DNA of 64,000 bases, taken from NCBI RefSeq assembly GCF_014200595.1, contig NZ_JACHCG010000001.1, positions 2,294,001-2,358,000 of the forward strand. Direction: 5' to 3'. The position numbers and the translations under genes were made by a program. The notes beneath the pieces were generated by a model. It had not been told where the DNA came from. It did not search any database and was given only the letters and a program-made list of their open reading frames with translations. Positions 27,580 through 37,604 of the stretch are shown here, one piece after another. Position 1 is the first letter of the stretch. Each line of letters opens with the position of its first letter. Origin of the DNA: Pedobacter cryoconitis (lineage in GTDB: Bacteria; Bacteroidota; Bacteroidia; Sphingobacteriales; Sphingobacteriaceae).

Positions 27580-28327
27580 GCAGTGGAATACCATTATTAT
27601 AGACGATGAAGAATTGGCAAGAAAAAGGCTTAAAAGGTTGCTTGCTGCCCATGATTGTATTCATATTATTGGAGAAGCAGCGAATGGAGCTGAGGGTTTG
27701 CAGCAAATAGAAAAGCTTAATCCGGATCTTATATTTCTTGATATAGAAATGCCGGTTCTGAATGGCTTTGAGCTATTAAGCCGCCTGGCCAAACCACCAA
27801 AAGTAATTTTCACGACAGCTTACGATCAATATGCTGTAAAGGCTTTTGAAGAAGAGTCTATCGATTATTTGTTAAAGCCTATCGAGGATGAAAGACTGGC
27901 AAAGGCTATTAAAAGATTACAAACACAGCAACAAGGACCTGACTATACTATTCCTCTGGATTTATTAATGCGACAGCTGAAGATAAAAAAGGAAGTTAAA
28001 ACACTCACTGTTAAAATAGGTGATAGAATTCTGTTAATTAAAATACAGGATCTGGTTTACATAGATGCAGAAGAAAAGTATGTCTTTTTAAATACTGTAG
28101 ATGGGAAAAGGAGTCTGACTGATTTTACCATCACTGCACTGGCAGAAAAACTACCTGATCAATTTGTCAGAATTAACCGAGGTACAATTATCAATTCTGA
28201 TTTAATCAAAGAGATAAAAAGAGGTTTTAATGGCGCGTTCTTTTTTATCATGAATGATATTGAAAACACTAAACTCAATTCCAGCAGGAGTTTCGGCCCC
28301 GTTTTAAAAGATATTTTTGACCTATAG
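27572..28327 (+). CDS. LytTR-family response regulator
   Basis: 251 residues. The receiver domain has D11/D12, the phosphorylation site D57 (LIFLDIEMPVLNG) and K102 (YLLKPIED). The C-terminal LytTR DNA-binding domain covers about 145-245 (VYIDAEEKYVFLN, FVRINRGTIINSDLIKEI). It is the partner of the overlapping LytS kinase, and the probable target is the receptor operon itself. Confidence 0.94.
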   Translation: MGKQWNTIIIDDEELARKRLKRLLAAHDCIHIIGEAANGAEGLQQIEKLNPDLIFLDIEMPVLNGFELLSRLAKPPKVIFTTAYDQYAVKAFEEESIDYLLKPIEDERLAKAIKRLQTQQQGPDYTIPLDLLMRQLKIKKEVKTLTVKIGDRILLIKIQDLVYIDAEEKYVFLNTVDGKRSLTDFTITALAEKLPDQFVRINRGTIINSDLIKEIKRGFNGAFFFIMNDIENTKLNSSRSFGPVLKDIFDL

Positions 28328-28350
28328 GAACTATTTTTTCTCTTGTAATA

Positions 28351-28398
28351 ATTACCAGGTATTTGTTTTTTATATCTTAGCAAAAAAATTACCGGGTA
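28351..28398. promoter_or_regulatory. Paired TACCnGGTA palindromes before an unknown gene
   Basis: ATTACCAGGTA at 28351-28361 and ATTACCGGGTA at 28388-28398. Each contains the palindrome TACC-n-GGTA, and their starts are 37 bases apart. The second ends three bases before the ATG of the downstream gene. The pair looks like a two-site operator, but no regulator is evident. Confidence 0.4.
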
Positions 28399-28401
28399 AA
28401 A

Positions 28402-29754
28402 ATGAATAGAAACTATAATATACAAATCGAAGGAAACGAAGCACTGATCGAAAAATTTATTGAAGCTATTCAACAAGGTACTTGTAAAATCATCGAAGAT
28501 GATCCTAACCAATATATTATCCCAGGTGGAGAAACGATGCTGAATTACAGCATCGTCGAATACTTCCTGAACAAAGAACCCTTCGTAGCAGCCCGGGCAA
28601 TTCAATTTTGTGAAAAGATAAGAATGCATCATGAATTAAATATCCCAGGTCACAATATCATTTTAGAAGAGTGGATTGAAGAAAGAATTCATAAAGTATA
28701 TTATACCAGGGCTTCATCATATACTAATGATTACACGCTTAAGCCTACTGCCGATATTTCCACAGTAAATCCTGAATATCTAAAATTAATGTGTTACGTA
28801 GCTATTAATTTAATTAAGTATGGAGCCAGCTATGAATCTGTAACTGCAAACAGATACTTCACTATGGTTAAAGAATTAGGATCAGATGAAGTTGAAGAAC
28901 TTAAGAAAAATGGTTCAGGAAACCTCTCTAAAAATATTACTGAATATAAAGATCAGCAGGTAAGCTGTATCGCTAATGATGTCTTCGCAACTATTAAAAT
29001 AAAGATAAAAGAGGAAAACGAAGAAAGCTATCGTACTATCTTTGAGTACCTTTGTAACCTGTTAAAAAGTGACTTCCCTAAAAGCTATAGTATCGAATTC
29101 TCTGGCAAAACCAAGAACAACTTGCCTATCAAGGGATTACCTAAATCAGGCGTGCATTATCTTTTTGCCAATGGTGTTCAATATCCCCGTCTTCACCCAT
29201 TAATTGCGACATATAGTATACTGGCCATGAAAAGATGGGAATGGTATAACAATATGGAAGATGAAAACTGTGCAATGCCTTCTACTTTTGCCGTATTTGC
29301 TTTAGGATTGGAAAGTGAGGAATATTTTGATCTGGTGATTAAATACATGCAGACTGTCGATGAAGGACATCAAAGTATACAGGAAAAATTCACACCGGCT
29401 TTTGTAGAAAAGTTCGGAATTAACAAAAAGTCATTCCCGGTTTTTATCAGTTGTATCTTATCCATGCAGGAACATAAACCTTTTAAGGTTTTTGCTGAAC
29501 AGTTCAATAACCCGGAGAACCTGGAACTCTTGTTAGCCTGCAAAAAGAATTTCTTAAGCTTTATCAGTGAAGAAAGTAAAGCTGATTGGAACGAAGAAGA
29601 TTTCAAAACAATGCCTGATTACATTTGGAACTACGTATTGTATAGCATCTGGGGCCCGGAAGAAAAATATCCAGCCATTATCAAAAAATCACCGGCAGCA
29701 TTGAAACCTTTCTATCAGGAACTACTAACGGTCCATTCAGAATTTGAAGATTAA
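28402..29754 (+). CDS. Uncharacterised 450-aa cytoplasmic protein
   Basis: No confident domain. It is soluble, acidic and mainly helical, with no signal peptide. Aromatic-rich stretches such as PKSGVHYLFANGVQYPRLHPLIATYSILAMKRW (broken by loops) suggest a compact globular fold. It may belong to DUF6138, but that is from memory and unsure. The stop overlaps the convergent PAS kinase by four bases. Probably a single-gene unit behind the paired palindromes at 28351-28398. Confidence 0.75.
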   Translation: MNRNYNIQIEGNEALIEKFIEAIQQGTCKIIEDDPNQYIIPGGETMLNYSIVEYFLNKEPFVAARAIQFCEKIRMHHELNIPGHNIILEEWIEERIHKVYYTRASSYTNDYTLKPTADISTVNPEYLKLMCYVAINLIKYGASYESVTANRYFTMVKELGSDEVEELKKNGSGNLSKNITEYKDQQVSCIANDVFATIKIKIKEENEESYRTIFEYLCNLLKSDFPKSYSIEFSGKTKNNLPIKGLPKSGVHYLFANGVQYPRLHPLIATYSILAMKRWEWYNNMEDENCAMPSTFAVFALGLESEEYFDLVIKYMQTVDEGHQSIQEKFTPAFVEKFGINKKSFPVFISCILSMQEHKPFKVFAEQFNNPENLELLLACKKNFLSFISEESKADWNEEDFKTMPDYIWNYVLYSIWGPEEKYPAIIKKSPAALKPFYQELLTVHSEFED

Positions 29755-31778
29755 AGCGGCAGAATAAACCAGAAAGTGCTGCCCACTCCTACTTCACTGT
29801 CTGCACCTATTTTCCCCTCATGTTTAGCAATAATCTCCGCACAAATATAGAGTCCTAAGCCTAACCCAGGTTGCTTGGACTCTTCTACCCTATAATAACG
29901 ATCAAACAGGTAAGGAGTCTTTTCAGCGGGAATACCAGGCCCTTTATCCGTAACTGATACTCTGACAGTATCCGTTATCTTTTCAATGTTTATATTAATC
30001 TCTTTTGAACCCGGAGCATATTTGACTGCATTGGTCAGCATATTAATGATCACCTGTTCTATCCGTTCCTGATCTGCATGAACTGACAAATCCTTGTCCC
30101 CGGTAATGATAAGCTGACTTTGATCGTCTCTGAATACATGTACTGCACAGCTCTCAATCAATTCATAAAGATTAAATAGTGTTTTGTTCAGCGGGATTCC
30201 ACCCTGAGCCAACTGATTTGAATCCAACAAACTATCTATCAATCCACTCACCTTATCTACACTTTTACCCGCCAAACCGATCAGACTTTGCATCTTCTCA
30301 GAAGAATTATGTTTCATCCGATCCAATAACTGCATTGAAGCCTTTAAAGAAGCTACGGGAGTTTTCAATTCATGACTGGCTATGCTGATAAAATCATCTT
30401 TCTGCTGCTGCAAAATTTTAAGGTCATTAATATCGGTTGCTGTTCCTATCCAGAGTAAAACAACACCTTCATCATCTTTAATAGGCTGCATCCGGATCAG
30501 ATACCACTTGTACCCTCCGTCTTCATCTTTCAAACGCGTCTCATAATGTCCGCTATCTTCACTGGCCAGAATGGCTTTAAACTTTTCAATGTGATTTTTG
30601 AGATCATCAGGATGCATCATTTGCCTTAAAGCCATGCGCTGATTTTCTTCGCCATCCATCCCGGTATAACTATACCACTGCTCATTGTAGAAATTGATTT
30701 CACCCTCTACTGTATTCGTCCAGGCAATTTGTGGGATAGCATTTAACAGCAAACGAAAACGTTGTTCATTTTCTTCTACTTCAAGCCTGACTAAAACCAT
30801 GTCCGTAACTTCGTAGACAAACAATAATATGCCATCTATTTTTCCGGCCGAATCAAAACGTGCCTGGTAGATAAAGTTGAAATAACGTTCCTCCGCATTT
30901 CCAGTCTCTTCATTTGCAAGGGGAATAAGCATCTCACTTCCCTGAAAAGTCTCTCCTGTGGCATAAACTTCCTGTAAGATTTCCCACATCAGCTGTCCTT
31001 TGATTTCTGGCAAAGCTGCTACAAAAGTTTTCCCAAGAAGATCACGGTTAGGGAATAACTCCTGAAAAGAAGGATTAATCAATTCAAAAACAAATTCAGG
31101 GCCATCCAGTACACAAATACCCGCAGGAGCTTGCATTAAAAACCGCTTAAGCCGGTCCCGCTGACTCTCTACTGCTTGTTTTTTATCAGAATGATCATCA
31201 AGACTCTCTTTTTCTTCCAGCTCCTGACTCAGTTTATTCAGCTTTTCCTGAGTCTGTGTCAATTCATCATTAATGGCCTCTATCTCCTCAACAGCAGCTT
31301 CAAGTTGTTCAGTACCAGCCTCTAATTGCTCACCCGTTGCTGCCAGCTCCTCACCAAGCTGAGTTTGAGCAGCGGGCAAAATCTCAGCATGAATATGATC
31401 AGTATGCCATATGGTCAATAAATAATCTACTTCCTGTGCATGATTTAAAACCGGTACAATTTCTATCCGCCAGCTATGCTCAGTGATATCATTTACAGGT
31501 GCAAGAGATACAAATTGAAAAGAAGGCAATTGAACAACTTCTTTGCTATTCTTTGATAACATCAGATTATCCATCAGTAAAGTCAATGCTTCAGCCGGTG
31601 TTAGAGACTCAAATGCTGCACTGACATTAACACCTATAACGTCCTGATCAAGTGTATTACTTATTATTTTGTGCTGTTTATTATGCGCAATTATGATAAA
31701 ATCTGTATTGACCACAAACATTGGTAAGGTGGCATAATTAAATACAGACTGAAAAAGCTGTTCATTGGATGGAATCAT
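29751..31778 (-). CDS. PAS-domain sensor histidine kinase with coiled coil
   Basis: 675 residues from the ATG at 31776-31778, which opens like the other PAS kinase in this window (MIPSNEQLFQSVFNYATLP). Upstream in-frame codons reach into the divergent gene and are rejected. Order: PAS; a coiled coil with EQLEA repeats near 140-200; PAS; PAS/PAC (about 320-450); HisKA with H469 (IASHELKTP); ATPase with MLTNAVKY, DKGPGI and GLGLGLYI. There is no membrane segment and no adjacent response regulator. Confidence 0.9.
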   Translation of the reverse strand: MIPSNEQLFQSVFNYATLPMFVVNTDFIIIAHNKQHKIISNTLDQDVIGVNVSAAFESLTPAEALTLLMDNLMLSKNSKEVVQLPSFQFVSLAPVNDITEHSWRIEIVPVLNHAQEVDYLLTIWHTDHIHAEILPAAQTQLGEELAATGEQLEAGTEQLEAAVEEIEAINDELTQTQEKLNKLSQELEEKESLDDHSDKKQAVESQRDRLKRFLMQAPAGICVLDGPEFVFELINPSFQELFPNRDLLGKTFVAALPEIKGQLMWEILQEVYATGETFQGSEMLIPLANEETGNAEERYFNFIYQARFDSAGKIDGILLFVYEVTDMVLVRLEVEENEQRFRLLLNAIPQIAWTNTVEGEINFYNEQWYSYTGMDGEENQRMALRQMMHPDDLKNHIEKFKAILASEDSGHYETRLKDEDGGYKWYLIRMQPIKDDEGVVLLWIGTATDINDLKILQQQKDDFISIASHELKTPVASLKASMQLLDRMKHNSSEKMQSLIGLAGKSVDKVSGLIDSLLDSNQLAQGGIPLNKTLFNLYELIESCAVHVFRDDQSQLIITGDKDLSVHADQERIEQVIINMLTNAVKYAPGSKEININIEKITDTVRVSVTDKGPGIPAEKTPYLFDRYYRVEESKQPGLGLGLYICAEIIAKHEGKIGADSEVGVGSTFWFILPL

Positions 31779-31881
31779 CAAAATAGGTAGATTTGGATAA
31801 TCTGTCAAAGATAAGATTCCTTTAACAAACGAAAGATATTGTTTTATTGATTCAAAAAGATAATTATAAAAATTAAACAGC

Positions 31882-33075
31882 ATGAAGGAATTTGATATCA
31901 TTGTTATTGGTAAAGGATTAGTTGGGTCGGCAGCCGCTAAATACCTTTCTTTCACCAACAAAAGAATTGCCGTTATAGGCCCGGATGAACCATCCGATTA
32001 TGATAAAGCCACAGTTTTTGCAAGTCATTATGACCAGGCACGTGTACAAAGACTGATCGGAAAAGACAAAGTATGGACACGTTTAAATCTGGATTCCGTT
32101 AAACAATACTACACCATACAGGAACAAAGTGGCATACATTTCCACAACCCTGTTGGCTGTCTATATGTAAATCCGGCAGGAAGAGATGAATATTTAAATA
32201 AAGCAGCTTATCTGGCCAGTCAATTTAACCTTGATTATACGGCCTATGCCAACGGTAAAGAATTGGCTGCGGATTTTAATGATTATCATTTCCCTGAAAG
32301 CGCACAGGGTTTATCAGAGCACTCACCTTCAGGTCTGATCAACCCAAGATTGCTGTTAAAAGCGCAATTAGCAATCTTTGAACAGCATAAAGGAACAAAT
32401 TTTAAAGATACTATTATAGACATTACGCATCATAAACGCGGATATATAGTGACCTCGCAAGAAGGCCATACCTATCAGGCTCCTAAAATATTACTGGCCG
32501 CCGGATCGTTCGTGAATTTCCATAATTTAGCTGCTCAGAAACTGGCGTTACAGGTAAAAAATGAAATTATCCTGTTAGCTAAAGTGACGCCTGAACAAGC
32601 ATCAGAACTCGCAAAACTTCCATCATTGCTTTATGAAATAGATAACACAATCACCGAAGGAATATATCTTATCCAGCCTGTTCAGTACCCGGATGGACAT
32701 TATTATATAAAAATGGGTTGTAATCTGCCCGAAGACATTTACTTTGATCGCATTGAGCAGGTACAAGATTGGTTTAGAAAAGGAAACAGCGATCAGTTTA
32801 TCCATAGATTAAAACAAGCACTATTAAAGATATTACCTCATATTGAACCTCTTGAATACCTGACCAAACGCTGCATCATCAACCGTTCGGTACATGGAAG
32901 ACCGTATATTGGGGAAACCAACCAGCCTGGATTATATGTAGCAAGTGGTTGTAACGGCTATTCTGCTATGTGTTCTGATGCAATTGGCGGGGTAGCTGCC
33001 CATTTAATCAGTCATAGAAAATTGCCTGAACACTATTCGGAGAAAGATTTTGAAATCTTTTATCACCAGGAATGA
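31882..33075 (+). CDS. FAD-dependent amine/amino-acid oxidase (DAO family)
   Basis: 397 residues. The N-terminal FAD motif is IIVIGKGLVGSAAAKYLS, with Gly-Lys replacing the second glycine of the usual GxGxxG. The C-terminal FAD loop is YVASGCNGYSAMCSDAIGGVAAHLI. The overall plan is that of sarcosine oxidase or N-methyl-tryptophan oxidase (RVQRLIGKDKVW, HSPSGLINPR). It likely oxidises a secondary amine and releases hydrogen peroxide. The substrate is unknown. Confidence 0.85.
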   Translation: MKEFDIIVIGKGLVGSAAAKYLSFTNKRIAVIGPDEPSDYDKATVFASHYDQARVQRLIGKDKVWTRLNLDSVKQYYTIQEQSGIHFHNPVGCLYVNPAGRDEYLNKAAYLASQFNLDYTAYANGKELAADFNDYHFPESAQGLSEHSPSGLINPRLLLKAQLAIFEQHKGTNFKDTIIDITHHKRGYIVTSQEGHTYQAPKILLAAGSFVNFHNLAAQKLALQVKNEIILLAKVTPEQASELAKLPSLLYEIDNTITEGIYLIQPVQYPDGHYYIKMGCNLPEDIYFDRIEQVQDWFRKGNSDQFIHRLKQALLKILPHIEPLEYLTKRCIINRSVHGRPYIGETNQPGLYVASGCNGYSAMCSDAIGGVAAHLISHRKLPEHYSEKDFEIFYHQE

Positions 33076-33085
33076 ACCTACAGGA

Positions 33086-33118
33086 ATGCAGCTGGAAAAA
33101 CCAGCTGCCCTATTTCTT
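33086..33118 (+). terminator. Terminator of the FAD oxidase gene
   Basis: GCAGCTGG at 33088-33095 pairs with CCAGCTGC at 33101-33108 around a loop of five A, followed by CTATTTCTTTTTA. It overlaps the end of the convergent ABC1-kinase gene. Confidence 0.7.
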
Positions 33119-34738
33119 TTTAAAGATTGCTGATACCAGGATAACTATCCCCACTATCAAACTGATAACCAGTCCGCCTATTGCCAAAACCGGTATACCA
33201 TTAAACTTAGGGGGTTTATCTGCCAGAATCAGAATAGCAGAAGTGATTAATAATCCAGACATAAAAACACTCAAACTAAGATTGGACATCCCGCGGTCTA
33301 TTGTCTTTTTAATGGCGGGTAAATCCTTCACTTCCTGTACAATTTTTAAATCTCCACTGTTCAGCTTGCTGATAATCGACTGCACATCATCAGGCATAGT
33401 TTTCAAAGCTTCGGTCAATGTCCTTAAGAGTTTTAAACCACTTTTCTTCAGTTCTTCGGGACTAAGCCTGCGGAATGCAATCTTTAAAATATAAGGGCGT
33501 AAGCTATCCAGAATATTTAAATCTGGTACAAGCGCTCTGCCAATACCTTCAATTAATACAATCCCACGAACTAAAAGGTAAAGATGGTCAGGCATGAGTA
33601 TCTCATTGTTATTGAGGATGGCCGAAAACTTACTTAACACTTCCTTAATATCCATTTGCTCCAGAGAAACCCCGTCCAGCAAATTAAAAAACTCATGAAT
33701 ATCCCTTTCCAGTTTGCTTTCATCAGCTACATTAAACCGGATCGCCATTTTTTTCATGGTAGCGATTAATCTTCTGGCATCCTGCGCCATAAAATAGGAA
33801 ACAAAATCTTCCAGCATCACCTTCTCTGTGGGCATCATACTGCCCATAGAGCCAAAATCTATAAAGGAAATCTGACCACTTTTCAGAACCAGCAAATTTC
33901 CGGGATGTGGATCTGCATGAAAGAAACCATGTTCCAATACTTGTGTTAAATAAAGATCCAGACCACTGTGGGTAATTTTCTCCGGACTCAATCCCATTGA
34001 AACAATAGCTTCCTTATCTGTTATTTTAGCCCCTGCAATAAATTCCATGCACAGGATATTATCATTAGATAACTCAGGATAAGCGCTTGCCAGGTAAATC
34101 GCTTCATTTCCTTTAAAGTTTCGGGAAAAGCGTTCAATATTCGCCAGTTCATTCAGAAAGGAAAGTTCCTGAAAAATAGACTTCTCGAATGCTTCCAGTA
34201 CCTCTACAAGATTAATTTTGCGAAATGCATCACTGTAACTCGTTAAGAACCCGGCGATATCTTTCATGATCAACATATCTGAAGCAACTACTTCACGTAT
34301 TCCCGGACGTTTTATTTTCAGGATTACTGGCTGACCATTTTTCAATTCTGCTTTGTAAACCTGTGATATTGAAGCAGAAGCAAAAGGCTCTTCCGCAATA
34401 TGTGTAAAGAACTCTTCAGGATCAATGCCCAGATCTGTTTTGAGCAAACTTCTCACATCTATTGGCCTGGACTCCACTTTATCCTGTAACTTCTGTAATT
34501 CCATAATCATTTCCTCAGGCAGCAAATCTTCTCTGCTGCTAAAGGCCTGCCCGAATTTCACATAAGTTGGCCCTAACTCTTCCAGAGCCATTCTTATACG
34601 TTCGTAAACAGTCAATGATGAATCATTCGTACTGGATTCACTGCTTGTATTATTCAATAATTCCTCAAATCCGTACTTCGCCAATATTTTAACAAGCGAT
34701 GCCGTTCTTTTGAGTTTTCTCTTCTGGTTTTCCATCAT
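33110..34738 (-). CDS. ABC1/UbiB-family atypical kinase
   Basis: 542 residues. The ABC1 (ADCK/UbiB) signature is present: KFGQAFSSREDLLP (the KxGQ motif), an ATP-site Lys in PVILKIKRPGI, the catalytic HADPHPGNLL, and the metal-binding IDFGSMG. Two C-terminal membrane helices (LSVFMSGLLITSAILILA and IGGLVISLIVGIVILVSAIF) anchor it. Family members support quinone biosynthesis and lipid handling, through ATPase rather than protein kinase activity. No ubi/men genes are nearby. Confidence 0.9.
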   Translation of the reverse strand: MMENQKRKLKRTASLVKILAKYGFEELLNNTSSESSTNDSSLTVYERIRMALEELGPTYVKFGQAFSSREDLLPEEMIMELQKLQDKVESRPIDVRSLLKTDLGIDPEEFFTHIAEEPFASASISQVYKAELKNGQPVILKIKRPGIREVVASDMLIMKDIAGFLTSYSDAFRKINLVEVLEAFEKSIFQELSFLNELANIERFSRNFKGNEAIYLASAYPELSNDNILCMEFIAGAKITDKEAIVSMGLSPEKITHSGLDLYLTQVLEHGFFHADPHPGNLLVLKSGQISFIDFGSMGSMMPTEKVMLEDFVSYFMAQDARRLIATMKKMAIRFNVADESKLERDIHEFFNLLDGVSLEQMDIKEVLSKFSAILNNNEILMPDHLYLLVRGIVLIEGIGRALVPDLNILDSLRPYILKIAFRRLSPEELKKSGLKLLRTLTEALKTMPDDVQSIISKLNSGDLKIVQEVKDLPAIKKTIDRGMSNLSLSVFMSGLLITSAILILADKPPKFNGIPVLAIGGLVISLIVGIVILVSAIFKKK

Positions 34739-34922
34739 AGGTTTGCGGCCTTAATTAGCTTCATAACGAAGCCAAAACAATCAACTCCTCTGCTCCTTCT
34801 TCTTTACTCAATTTTAACGCCAGAATAAAGACTACCAGTTTAGTAGTTTAATTATATTATTTATACATTTGCCCCCGGAAATCCATTTAACTATACAAGC
34901 GTTTATCCTTCAAAAATTACAT

Positions 34923-36395
34923 ATGCTGTTCAAAAAACCAATAACACTGCTCATAGAAGAACAAAAAAATAAGGACGGGAATGGGCTTACCCGAACATTG
35001 GGCCCTTATAATCTGATCGCATTAGGTATTGGCGCAATTGTCGGGGCCGGGATCTTCTCGCTTACCGGAATCGTCGCTTCTGAAAATGCAGGGCCTGCCG
35101 TTATTCTATCTTTCATTCTTGCAGGTGTAGCTTGTGCATTTTGTGCGCTTTGTTATGCAGAATATGCATCTATGATACCCGTTGCTGGTTCTGCTTATAC
35201 TTACACTTACGCTACATTAGGTGAATTTATGGCCTGGATTATCGGCTGGGATTTAGTTCTTGAATATGCACTGGCCTCTGCCACAGTTGCGGTAAGCTGG
35301 TCTAGTTATGCCGTCAAATTATTAGCACAATTACAAATCCATCTGCCACCTGAATTAACCAGCTCTCCATTTGATCCGGTCAAACTAGCTGATGGAACGC
35401 TTTTACAAGGAGGAATTATCAACCTACCCGCAGTTTTTATTGTTGTTATCCTTTCATTGGTTTTAGTTAAAGGGACACAAGAATCTGCAACTATAAATAA
35501 TTTACTGGTAATTTTAAAAATAAGTGTTATCCTTCTTTTCATTGCCTTAGGCTGGTCTTTCATCAATACAGCTAATTACAGCCCGTTTATTCCTGAAAAC
35601 ACAGGAGAATTCGGACATTTCGGCTGGTCTGGAATTGTAAGAGGCGCAGCTGTTGTCTTTTTTGGCTTTATTGGTTTTGATGCAGTCTCTACCGCCGCCC
35701 AGGAAGCTAAAAACCCACAAAAAGATATGCCTATTGGTATTATTGGTTCTTTATTGGTAGCGACGGTTCTGTATGTTGCTTTCTCTTATGTGATGACTGG
35801 TCTGGCTCCTTATACGGCGTTTAAAGGTGATGCAAGCCCTGCTGCTACCGCTTTTGCGGTCACAGGCTATCATTTTTTGAACAGCGCATTAATCATCGCC
35901 ATTCTAGCTGGTTATACTTCTGTAATTTTAGTCATGTTACTAGGGCAATCACGTGTTTTCTATAGCATGTCCAAAGATGGACTATTACCCGGATTCTTCA
36001 GTAATATTCATCCCCGTTTTAAAACACCATGGAAAAGCAACTTGTTTTTCCTGGTATTCGTAGGACTATTAGCTGGCCTGGTCCCAATTTCAGATTTGGG
36101 TCACATGGTCAGCATCGGAACTTTATTTGCTTTCTCATTGGTAGCACTTGGAGTAATCATTTTAAGACGTACAAACCCGGAAATCCCAAGGTCATTTAAA
36201 GTACCTTTTGTTCCTCTTGTTCCAATTCTGGGTATCGCTGTATGTGTCTGCTTAATGGCCGGTTTACCTATTGAAAGCTGGGAACGTCTATTTATCTGGA
36301 TGGCCGCAGGAATAGTTTTTTACTTCCTTTACGGAAAAAAGAACAGCAAACTCAGAAAACAACACCGGGAAAGTAATGGTAACCCGGAATTATAG
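34923..36395 (+). CDS. Amino-acid permease, cationic-amino-acid-transporter type (APC)
   Basis: 490 residues from ATG 34923. A TTG start at 34869 would add 18 residues of no clear value. Twelve membrane segments are expected. The first helix has the APC unwound motif GIGAIVGAGIFSLTG, and FFGFIGFDAVSTAAQEAKNPQKDMP is the conserved helix 6-7 loop of CAT/YfnA-type carriers. Likely proton-coupled amino-acid uptake. Single gene, divergent from ubiB-like. Confidence 0.9.
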   Translation: MLFKKPITLLIEEQKNKDGNGLTRTLGPYNLIALGIGAIVGAGIFSLTGIVASENAGPAVILSFILAGVACAFCALCYAEYASMIPVAGSAYTYTYATLGEFMAWIIGWDLVLEYALASATVAVSWSSYAVKLLAQLQIHLPPELTSSPFDPVKLADGTLLQGGIINLPAVFIVVILSLVLVKGTQESATINNLLVILKISVILLFIALGWSFINTANYSPFIPENTGEFGHFGWSGIVRGAAVVFFGFIGFDAVSTAAQEAKNPQKDMPIGIIGSLLVATVLYVAFSYVMTGLAPYTAFKGDASPAATAFAVTGYHFLNSALIIAILAGYTSVILVMLLGQSRVFYSMSKDGLLPGFFSNIHPRFKTPWKSNLFFLVFVGLLAGLVPISDLGHMVSIGTLFAFSLVALGVIILRRTNPEIPRSFKVPFVPLVPILGIAVCVCLMAGLPIESWERLFIWMAAGIVFYFLYGKKNSKLRKQHRESNGNPEL

Positions 36396-36443
36396 CTCTT
36401 TTGTCTTGCTGATCTGCCTGTTGCAATTTTTTTACTATTTATC

Positions 36444-37598
36444 TTAACTAATAATATTAATCATATAAGAAATAGCATCCGGAGAATGTAAAGCAGCGGT
36501 CGATTCCAATGTAGCTTCAGTAACTTCTACAGCCCGGGTACGCATGTTCTCTTCATAAGCAGCAATCGCAGATTTGATATCAGTAAAATCACTATTGATC
36601 AGGCAATCACTTAATTCCAGGGCATCGAGCATAGCCATATTTACACCTTCACCTGCATAAGGAGGCATCAAGTGCGCTGCATCGCCCAGCATAGTCAGAT
36701 TAGGTAAAGCTTCCCAGTTTTGATCCAGTGGCATATAGTATTGTGGACGGGGGATAAAAGCTGAACTTGCATTTTCAAACAATTCAAGCCATACTTTATC
36801 CCAACCTTCATATTCCTTTTTAAACCAATTAATTACCTGTATTTTATCAGAAAAATCAATTCCGCATTCCCGGCTCCATAATTCCGGTATATTAAATCCT
36901 GTATAAAACACCAGGCTCCCATCTCCTTTCGAGCTTACAATCAGAGACCTTTCATTTCCCATTGCAAATATTTTTCCATCATTTAATAGCTGATGTATTT
37001 CAGGGCATGCTATTTCGCTATTATATACAGCCCCTTCAACTACCGTAACTCCGGAATATATAGCTTTTACAGGAGTCATATAGGGTCGGATCTTAGAGTT
37101 TGCACCATCCGCAGCAATCACCAGATCAGCATAAGCAGCAGTCCCATTTTGAAATTCCAGTTTCCAACCTTCATTTTGTGGAGAGAGTGAAACAAAACGA
37201 CAATCCCATTCTACTGTACCCGGAAGTAAAGAGTTCAGTAAAATTTGTTGTAAAGGGCCACGATCAATTTCAGGACGGAAGCTTTCCTTTGCTTCACTCT
37301 CTTCTCTATTTCCCTGATCATCAAAAACAATATTGGCATGCTGATCCACAATCCGCAGTTTATCTGCACCAGGACGATAATTCGCCTTAAACTCATCCAT
37401 CAAGCCAGCCTCTATAATAGCTTTTAAACCAGACTCATAATGCAAATCCAGCGTAGCTCCTTTCGGCCTTGCCTCACTATCTGCATCTCTTTCATATACT
37501 TTTACTGCTGCACCTCTGTTTTGTAAAATCCTGGCCAATGTTAACCCGCCCGGACCTCCTCCTACTATTGCAATTTTTTTGTTTTCAATCGTATTCAT
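36444..37598 (-). CDS. TetX-like FAD-dependent monooxygenase
   Basis: 384 residues. It aligns end to end with TetX: FAD motif IAIVGGGPGGLTLA, GATLDLH, FAD-contacting Arg in PEIDRGPLQQILLNSL, and GDAAHLMPPYAGEGVN. Three TetX positions that touch tetracycline (Gln192, Arg213, His234 by my recollection of the sequence) are Glu, Lys and Val here, so tetracycline is probably not the substrate. It is likely a hydroxylase of another aromatic compound. It forms a unit with the TetR gene six bases upstream. Confidence 0.87.
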   Translation of the reverse strand: MNTIENKKIAIVGGGPGGLTLARILQNRGAAVKVYERDADSEARPKGATLDLHYESGLKAIIEAGLMDEFKANYRPGADKLRIVDQHANIVFDDQGNREESEAKESFRPEIDRGPLQQILLNSLLPGTVEWDCRFVSLSPQNEGWKLEFQNGTAAYADLVIAADGANSKIRPYMTPVKAIYSGVTVVEGAVYNSEIACPEIHQLLNDGKIFAMGNERSLIVSSKGDGSLVFYTGFNIPELWSRECGIDFSDKIQVINWFKKEYEGWDKVWLELFENASSAFIPRPQYYMPLDQNWEALPNLTMLGDAAHLMPPYAGEGVNMAMLDALELSDCLINSDFTDIKSAIAAYEENMRTRAVEVTEATLESTAALHSPDAISYMINIIS

Positions 37599-37604
37599 TT
37601 CTGT

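Noticed and set aside
28159..28632. 157-codon minus-strand frame across the LytTR end and the next gene start
   Set aside because: It is antisense to two well-supported genes and to the palindromic operator, and its translation has no domain-like pattern.
31779..31961. N-terminal extension of the PAS kinase frame (61 further codons)
   Set aside because: It runs into the start of the divergent FAD oxidase gene and removes the promoter space. The ATG at 31776-31778 gives a start that resembles the other PAS kinase.
33072..33494. 140-codon plus-strand frame overlapping the ABC1-kinase gene
   Set aside because: Lies wholly opposite the C-terminus of the ABC1 kinase, including its two membrane helices, and overlaps a terminator.
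36444..37598. Tetracycline resistance call for the TetX-like gene
   Set aside because: Three drug-contact positions are substituted, so resistance should not be inferred from overall similarity.
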